DNA of 38,562 bases from Chitinispirillum sp. (GTDB taxonomy: Bacteria; Fibrobacterota; Chitinivibrionia; Chitinivibrionales; Chitinispirillaceae). The stretch spans positions 1 through 38,562 of the forward strand of contig SKJJ01000165.1 in the NCBI GenBank assembly GCA_007115975.1, in the 5' to 3' direction. The notes below the pieces were generated by a model, which was not told where the DNA came from, made no database searches, and saw only the letters and a list, made by a program, of their open reading frames with translations. This document shows, piece after piece, positions 34,626 to 38,562 of the stretch (positions are counted from its first letter, which is position 1; each line of letters begins with the position of its first letter). A program made the position numbers and the translations under genes.

Positions 34626-36686
34626 TTAAAATAAGAGGTGTGAGAAAAACAGTGCTGCTGCCACCCCGGCTGCATCGGCACAGAGAGCGGCGGGCAGGGC
34701 GTGGCGTGTTTTTCTGATTCCGATACTGCCAAAGTAAACCGCCAGAACATAGAATGTTGTCTCGGTCGATCCCTGAAGAACCGATGCGACAAATGCGGCA
34801 AAGCTGTCGGGAGCCTGGGTGACAATCTCAGCCATGTATCCGTATGCACCGGTTCCTGAAAGGGGGCGTATAAGGGCCATGGGGAGTATCTCTGCGGGCA
34901 TGCCGATAAGTCTGGTAAGAGGGCCCAGGAGGCGGGTAAAGAGTTCGAGGGCACCACTGGCCCGGAACATTCCTATCGCCACAAAAATGGCCACCAGAAA
35001 GGGGATAATCCTTACCGCAACCTGAAATCCCTCCTTTGCTCCGTCGGTGAGCACTTCGTAGACCTTTACACCGCGAAGGTAGCCCATGAGAAGCAGGCCG
35101 CCCATAATGATTGGAATGAGCCAGGCTGTTGAGCTGGTAAAGTGGTCCAGAAAGCTTTTTTCACGGGGTTCTGTTTTGATCTCTGCATAGCCCACCATGT
35201 TTTTATCGGTAAAGTCGTAGGACACAAGTGCATAACGGTAGAAGGTGTTGGGTTCAATATCTGCATCATCATAGTGGTAGGTGGTGATCTCTTCGGTAGA
35301 TTCCCTTGGCTCAGAGATGCTGCTTTGGGTTATGCGTTGCCATTCTACTGTTTTGTCCGAGTCGTTTCCCTTGATTTTCCGGTAGATGAAAAATTCCTGG
35401 TGATTTTGTTCCGGTATGGTTTGCCATGTTATGGTGTTGACATTTTCTGCTGTACGGATCAGAGGCTGGGTGATTTTTCCTGCAGCGGTCTGATTAAAGG
35501 GGATGAGTGAATCTGCGGAGTCGTCTGGAATTCCGTTGAACGGGATTGGCTGGGCGTAGGCAAGGGGTGAGCCGTTGAGCTGTGGATCGGCAGAGCGAAG
35601 TTGGTACTGATAAGTCAGTTCGTTCTTTACCGCGGTATCTTCAAAGGTGAAGATACCATCCAGACCGGTAACCGGCTGGTTGTTAATCTGTACCCATGAG
35701 GTCTCTGTTATAGTGGCAGAGTCGGTGTCATCTGTTGGTGAAAAAGAGAGCACCATTGACGGTGTAACTCTTCTGAAGATAAAAAAGCTGTCGGCGGCAA
35801 CTGGGTCGTGTGTAGCCCAGCCCAGGTGGTTGCTCTGATCTTTGCGTAGGATCCTGAAATTGACATCTGCTAAACCGGGGTTGGGGGAGTAGAAAAGATG
35901 GGTACTGTCGGGATCCGCGATAGCTTCGGGCGATGACTTGCTGGTGTAAATAAGGAAAGGGATAGAGAACAGAAATAGAGCCAAGGTGAGATAGGCAAAC
36001 AGTGTTCCAAGCGGACCTGGTTTGACAAGCTCTGGTTGACTTGTATTGTTATCCAACTGGGTTTCGATGGAGTTTTCCTGCTCGATTTGGGAGATGGTGA
36101 GCTGTTTGGGGTTGGGGGATCTTTTGGCGAACAGTTTTGCCATAAAGATGGCCACCAGGGTTGAGCAGAGTGTTGCCAGTATTGCGGGCAGAAGGATCTC
36201 TGCGGGGCCAGTTGCTCCTGCAGAGGCTCGTACTGCGATTACCCCCAGTGGCAGGACGGTCACACTTGAGGTGTTAATTGCAAGAAAGAGGCACATGGAG
36301 TTTGATGCGGTCTCTTTTTCGGTGTTGAGTTTATCCAGTTCGGTCATGGCTTTGATACCCATGGGGGTGGCGGCATTTCCAAGCCCAAGCATATTTGCGG
36401 CCATATTCATAATGATTGCCGACATTGCGGGGTGATCGGAAGGGACATCCGGGAAGAGCCGTATCATCAGGGGTCTGATCGCTCTTGAGATCATCTTCAT
36501 CAACCCCCCCGCTTCAGCAACTTTCATTATTCCAAGCCAGAGGGCCATGGCGCCGATAAGACCGATGGCCAGGGTTACAGCCGATCGTGCCGAGTCGAAA
36601 GATGCGGTGGTGAGGGAGTCCATATTCCCGGTATAGGCAGCCACAACTATGCTTATAAGGATAAGATAGAGCCAGATACTGTTCAT
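34626..36686 (-). CDS. SpmA-SpmB fusion with inserted fibronectin-type region
   Basis: 686 residues. The N-terminal about 190 residues are a SpmA / nucleoside-recognition (Gate) domain (SARSAVTLAIGLIGAMALWLGIMKVAEAGG, NMLGLGNAATPMGIKAM). The C-terminal about 175 (VLTDGAKEGFQVAVRIIPFLVA, PLSGTGAYGYM, VLQGSTETTFYVLAVYFGSIG) are SpmB. In Bacillus these are two separate spore-core proteins. Between them is a membrane segment (about 228-245) and about 260 polar residues with two fibronectin-III-like parts (YQYQLRSAD, WQTIPEQNHQEFFIYRKIKG, YHYDDADIEPNTFYRYALVSYD). The insert probably faces the periplasm. Transport role is inferred from the Gate domain. Ribosome site weak. First gene of the operon with the Nudix and GlcD-like genes. 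Confidence 0.88.
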   Translation of the reverse strand: MNSIWLYLILISIVVAAYTGNMDSLTTASFDSARSAVTLAIGLIGAMALWLGIMKVAEAGGLMKMISRAIRPLMIRLFPDVPSDHPAMSAIIMNMAANMLGLGNAATPMGIKAMTELDKLNTEKETASNSMCLFLAINTSSVTVLPLGVIAVRASAGATGPAEILLPAILATLCSTLVAIFMAKLFAKRSPNPKQLTISQIEQENSIETQLDNNTSQPELVKPGPLGTLFAYLTLALFLFSIPFLIYTSKSSPEAIADPDSTHLFYSPNPGLADVNFRILRKDQSNHLGWATHDPVAADSFFIFRRVTPSMVLSFSPTDDTDSATITETSWVQINNQPVTGLDGIFTFEDTAVKNELTYQYQLRSADPQLNGSPLAYAQPIPFNGIPDDSADSLIPFNQTAAGKITQPLIRTAENVNTITWQTIPEQNHQEFFIYRKIKGNDSDKTVEWQRITQSSISEPRESTEEITTYHYDDADIEPNTFYRYALVSYDFTDKNMVGYAEIKTEPREKSFLDHFTSSTAWLIPIIMGGLLLMGYLRGVKVYEVLTDGAKEGFQVAVRIIPFLVAIFVAIGMFRASGALELFTRLLGPLTRLIGMPAEILPMALIRPLSGTGAYGYMAEIVTQAPDSFAAFVASVLQGSTETTFYVLAVYFGSIGIRKTRHALPAALCADAAGVAAALFFSHLLF

Positions 36687-36990
36687 GACAGCTGGTTTTG
36701 ACTGCCTTTTTTTTGGTTTTTCTTGTGCTGGTGGTGTCTGTATTTGCTGTGATTTCTGGATAGGGTCCTCCAGGAAGAGAGTCTGGTTTTGGTTTTATCT
36801 ATGGAAAATAGTTCTGTGTTGTGCAAAAGATGAAATTCGGCCGGTTAAAAAGGGAGATTGTCGGTAAAATAAGATTCTCATATAAATCAGGCGTTTATAT
36901 TGGTGGAATGGTGATTGCGTGGGGATATATAAGAGATAATAGTGTGCATCTTTGGGCGTAGATTGATTTCATTCAAATTAAGGGGGCAAA
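36687..36990. other. Divergent intergenic region (SpmAB / DUF4168-like gene)
   Basis: About 300 bases with no gene. A possible promoter for the right-hand gene is TTGCGT (36915-36920), a 16-base spacer and TAATAG (36937-36942); it is weak. An eight-T run lies close to the SpmAB start. Confidence 0.4.
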
Positions 36991-37479
36991 ATGGATGTCA
37001 CGATAGATCGGATGAAAAGGGGAGTGATAGTATCGGTGATGGTTGTTTTGGGTGCAGGGGTAATGGCTGTGGCTACATCAAATGATATGGATGTGCGGGT
37101 GACTGCTGAAGTAACCGATGAGGAGCTGCTGGAGTTTATTGAAATTAACGACAGACTGATGGTTCTGCAGGCAGAGGCTGAGGCCAGGATGTTTGAAATC
37201 ATTCAACAAACCGGTTTGACGCCCGAGCGCTATAATGATATTGCGGTAATGGAGAACAGTCCCGAAGTCGAATCCGATGCAACAGAGGAGGAGCTTGAAA
37301 AAGCGATGTTTATTTCAGAGCAGATCCACCAACTCCAATTCCAGCTTCAACAGGACGCACTTGCGATAATCGAACGGTCAGAGCTTACCCCGGAGCGGTT
37401 CCAGCAAATTGGCATGGCACTTCAGTCTTCACCTCAGCTGCAGCAGAGGCTTGAAGAGTTGCTGCAGCAGGGGGGGTGA
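36991..37479 (+). CDS. DUF4168-like exported protein
   Basis: 162 residues from ATG 36991, with AGGGGG four bases upstream. A signal or anchor segment (about 11-27, GVIVSVMVVLGAGVMAVA) is followed by two related helical units, TDEELLEFIEINDRL...TGLTPERYNDIAVM and TEEELEKAMFISEQI...SELTPERFQQIGMA, each with the D/E-E-E-L start and L-TPERF end typical of DUF4168. The tail is Gln-rich. Coiled, acidic and probably periplasmic; function unknown. It is followed by a hairpin terminator. Confidence 0.75.
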   Translation: MDVTIDRMKRGVIVSVMVVLGAGVMAVATSNDMDVRVTAEVTDEELLEFIEINDRLMVLQAEAEARMFEIIQQTGLTPERYNDIAVMENSPEVESDATEEELEKAMFISEQIHQLQFQLQQDALAIIERSELTPERFQQIGMALQSSPQLQQRLEELLQQGG

Positions 37480-37487
37480 TACTGTTT

Positions 37488-37524
37488 TGATACCGGACTT
37501 CTTGGTGTAGCAAGGCCGGTATCA
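37488..37524 (+). terminator. Hairpin after the DUF4168-like gene
   Basis: Perfect 9-base arms TGATACCGG / CCGGTATCA around a 19-base loop, nine bases past the stop codon. Only a short T-rich stretch (tattt) follows, so termination strength is uncertain. Confidence 0.6.
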
Positions 37525-37605
37525 TATTTGTGCAATCCCTGAGTCCCCAACAGGCTTTGGTCCGGCTACAGTACCAGTTTTTCTTCGGCGGGGACCTGGT
37601 GGCGG

Positions 37606-38326
37606 GTGGTACTGGCCGGGGAGAGGAGTGGGAGATTTACCCTCCCCCCCCCAAAAAAAAAGAGGTTTTCAGACTCGGCTTTTACAGATGCAATCTCTGA
37701 AATACCTTCAGGGTCAACTGGTCATGATACGGTGTATGCACGGTGGGGTCTCAAAGATGGTGACAACAATGTCTACACCACTGTTCAGATCGGCAATCAG
37801 GTGTGGACTGTGGAGAATCTTCGCACAACGAGGTATGCCGATAGCACAGCAATTCCCAATGTTACAGGTAATAGTGAGTGGGAAGCACTTTCTACACCCG
37901 CTTACTGCTGGTACAATAACGACCTGGATCAGGGTTATGGAGCACTGTATAACCGGTGGGTGGTTGGTACGTTAAATGCAAAAAAACAGCCCTTCCAGAC
38001 TGGACAGCATTGCCTGACTATCTTGGAGGAGCAGGTACAGCTGGTGGCAAGATGAAGACAACAGGGACTTCCGATTGGGTATCGCCAAACACAGGTGCGA
38101 CAAGCGAGAGTGGGTCTGGGCCCTTCCGGGCGGTTATCGTGGCACCAATGGTTTTTCCAGCAATGTTTGTAGCCTCGTTAGCTGGTGGAGTTCTTCGGAG
38201 TTCGGTGCATCAGCTGCATGGAACCGTCGCCTCCGCCACGATGACGAGGTTTTGGGCAGGTACGGCAGCAATAAGATGTTGAGTTTTTCTGTTCGGTTAG
38301 TCAGGGATCTTGTGTGGCCTGAATAA
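37606..38326 (+). pseudogene. FISUMP domain protein, frameshifted fragment
   Basis: Read across frames this is a Fibrobacter succinogenes major paralogous (FISUMP) domain: DGDNNVYTTVQIGNQVWTVENL, TPAYCWYNNDLDQGYGALYN, then in a second frame LPDYLGGAGTAGGKMKTTGT and SPNTGATSESG, and in a third LPGGYRGTNGFSSN, WWSSSEFGASAAW and LSFSVRLVRD. The frames change near the seven-A run at 37980-37986 and near 38110-38126. Upstream, HDTVYARW resembles the end of a Listeria-Bacteroides (InlB B) repeat, which often precedes FISUMP. A signal peptide and most of the N-terminal part are absent, so this is a truncated copy. Start position is arbitrary. Confidence 0.75.
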
Positions 38327-38562
38327 AATCTTCCTTTTAGGTTTTATTGGGTGATTTTAGTGCTGTAATTGAGATGGTGGAATCGACCCACCGGCAAGGG
38401 TAATCAGGTACAGTTGCCAAACCGCCCTGCGGTGCTGTTCTCGAAAGGGGATGGTATTGAGCGGACAGGGAAAAGGGACGATGAAAGAAGCGTTTCAGGT
38501 ATTTATACGGGAGTTGAAGAACATGAACCGTTTATGAGGTGTCGTAAGAAGATTCAACAGTA
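38327..38562 (+). other. Right edge, no firm gene
   Basis: One plus-strand frame from TTG 38369 stays open to the window end (containing NQVQLPNRPAVLFSKGDG and EEHEPFMRCRKK), and another short frame (MKEAFQVFIRELKNMNRL, stop near 38537) lies within it. No ribosome site, domain or terminator is convincing. It may be the start of a gene cut by the window or remnant sequence. Confidence 0.3.

Noticed and set aside
34626-36686. Evidence for sporulation
   Set aside because: SpmA/SpmB homologues occur widely in non-sporulating bacteria; no other spore gene is here.

Overview
The window is bacterial chromosomal DNA of intermediate GC with tightly packed genes on both strands. The best taxonomic clue is a broken gene near the right end that encodes a FISUMP domain (Fibrobacter succinogenes major paralogous domain) preceded by a 'YARW' repeat end. 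Together with many lipoproteins, an MglA GTPase, DUF4388, GlnRS and a DGGGP-synthase-like UbiA protein, this suggests a Gram-negative member of the FCB superphylum, probably Fibrobacterota (Chitinispirillum/Chitinivibrio-like). That placement is inference; there is no rRNA here.

Left part (1-12.6 kb): an MglA polarity GTPase with a repeat-encoded Gln/Pro tail (cut by the window edge) follows a DUF4388 gene and a TPR/zinc-ribbon membrane protein gene. Then come rpsT and the aminoacyl-tRNA synthetases gltX and glnS, a tRNA-Ala(GGC) gene with its own promoter, a FecR/CsgG-like/SUMF1 multidomain secreted protein, a ferric-reductase-like membrane oxidoreductase with a flavodoxin-like exported partner, and a small zinc-ribbon protein.

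Middle (12.7-25.4 kb): cmk-rpsA operon with a clear terminator, then an 800-base gene-free stretch with decayed dispersed repeats; a UbiA prenyltransferase divergent from lspA-rluD; a Sua5-type threonylcarbamoyl-AMP synthase; a receiver-like/HATPase anti-sigma-type kinase; a polX gene (DNA polymerase X plus PHP domain) broken by four reading-frame disruptions, two at G-runs; a membrane protein made of three internal repeats; and a hibernation factor with a fused cold-shock domain. Long G/C homopolymers (9-11 nt) cluster at 20.3-22.4 kb.

Right part (25.4-38.5 kb): a five-gene cluster (lipoprotein, 60-aa protein, STAS anti-sigma antagonist, lipoprotein, TPR membrane protein), a 1219-residue Ig/PKD-like lipoprotein, and a minus-strand operon of a SpmA-SpmB fusion carrying an inserted fibronectin-like region, a Nudix hydrolase and a GlcD-type FAD oxidoreductase. 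A DUF4168-like protein and the FISUMP pseudogene follow.

Functional themes are translation (rpsT, gltX, glnS, tRNA, rpsA, hibernation factor, Sua5, RluD), envelope biogenesis (LspA and several probable substrates of it, UbiA) and polarity or partner-switch signalling (MglA, HATPase kinase, STAS protein). No single complete unknown defence or mobile system is visible. The most unusual points are the repeat-tailed MglA, the SpmAB fusion with an extracytoplasmic insert, the archaeal-type UbiA signature, the homopolymer cluster around the kinase and polX, and the paired dispersed repeats.
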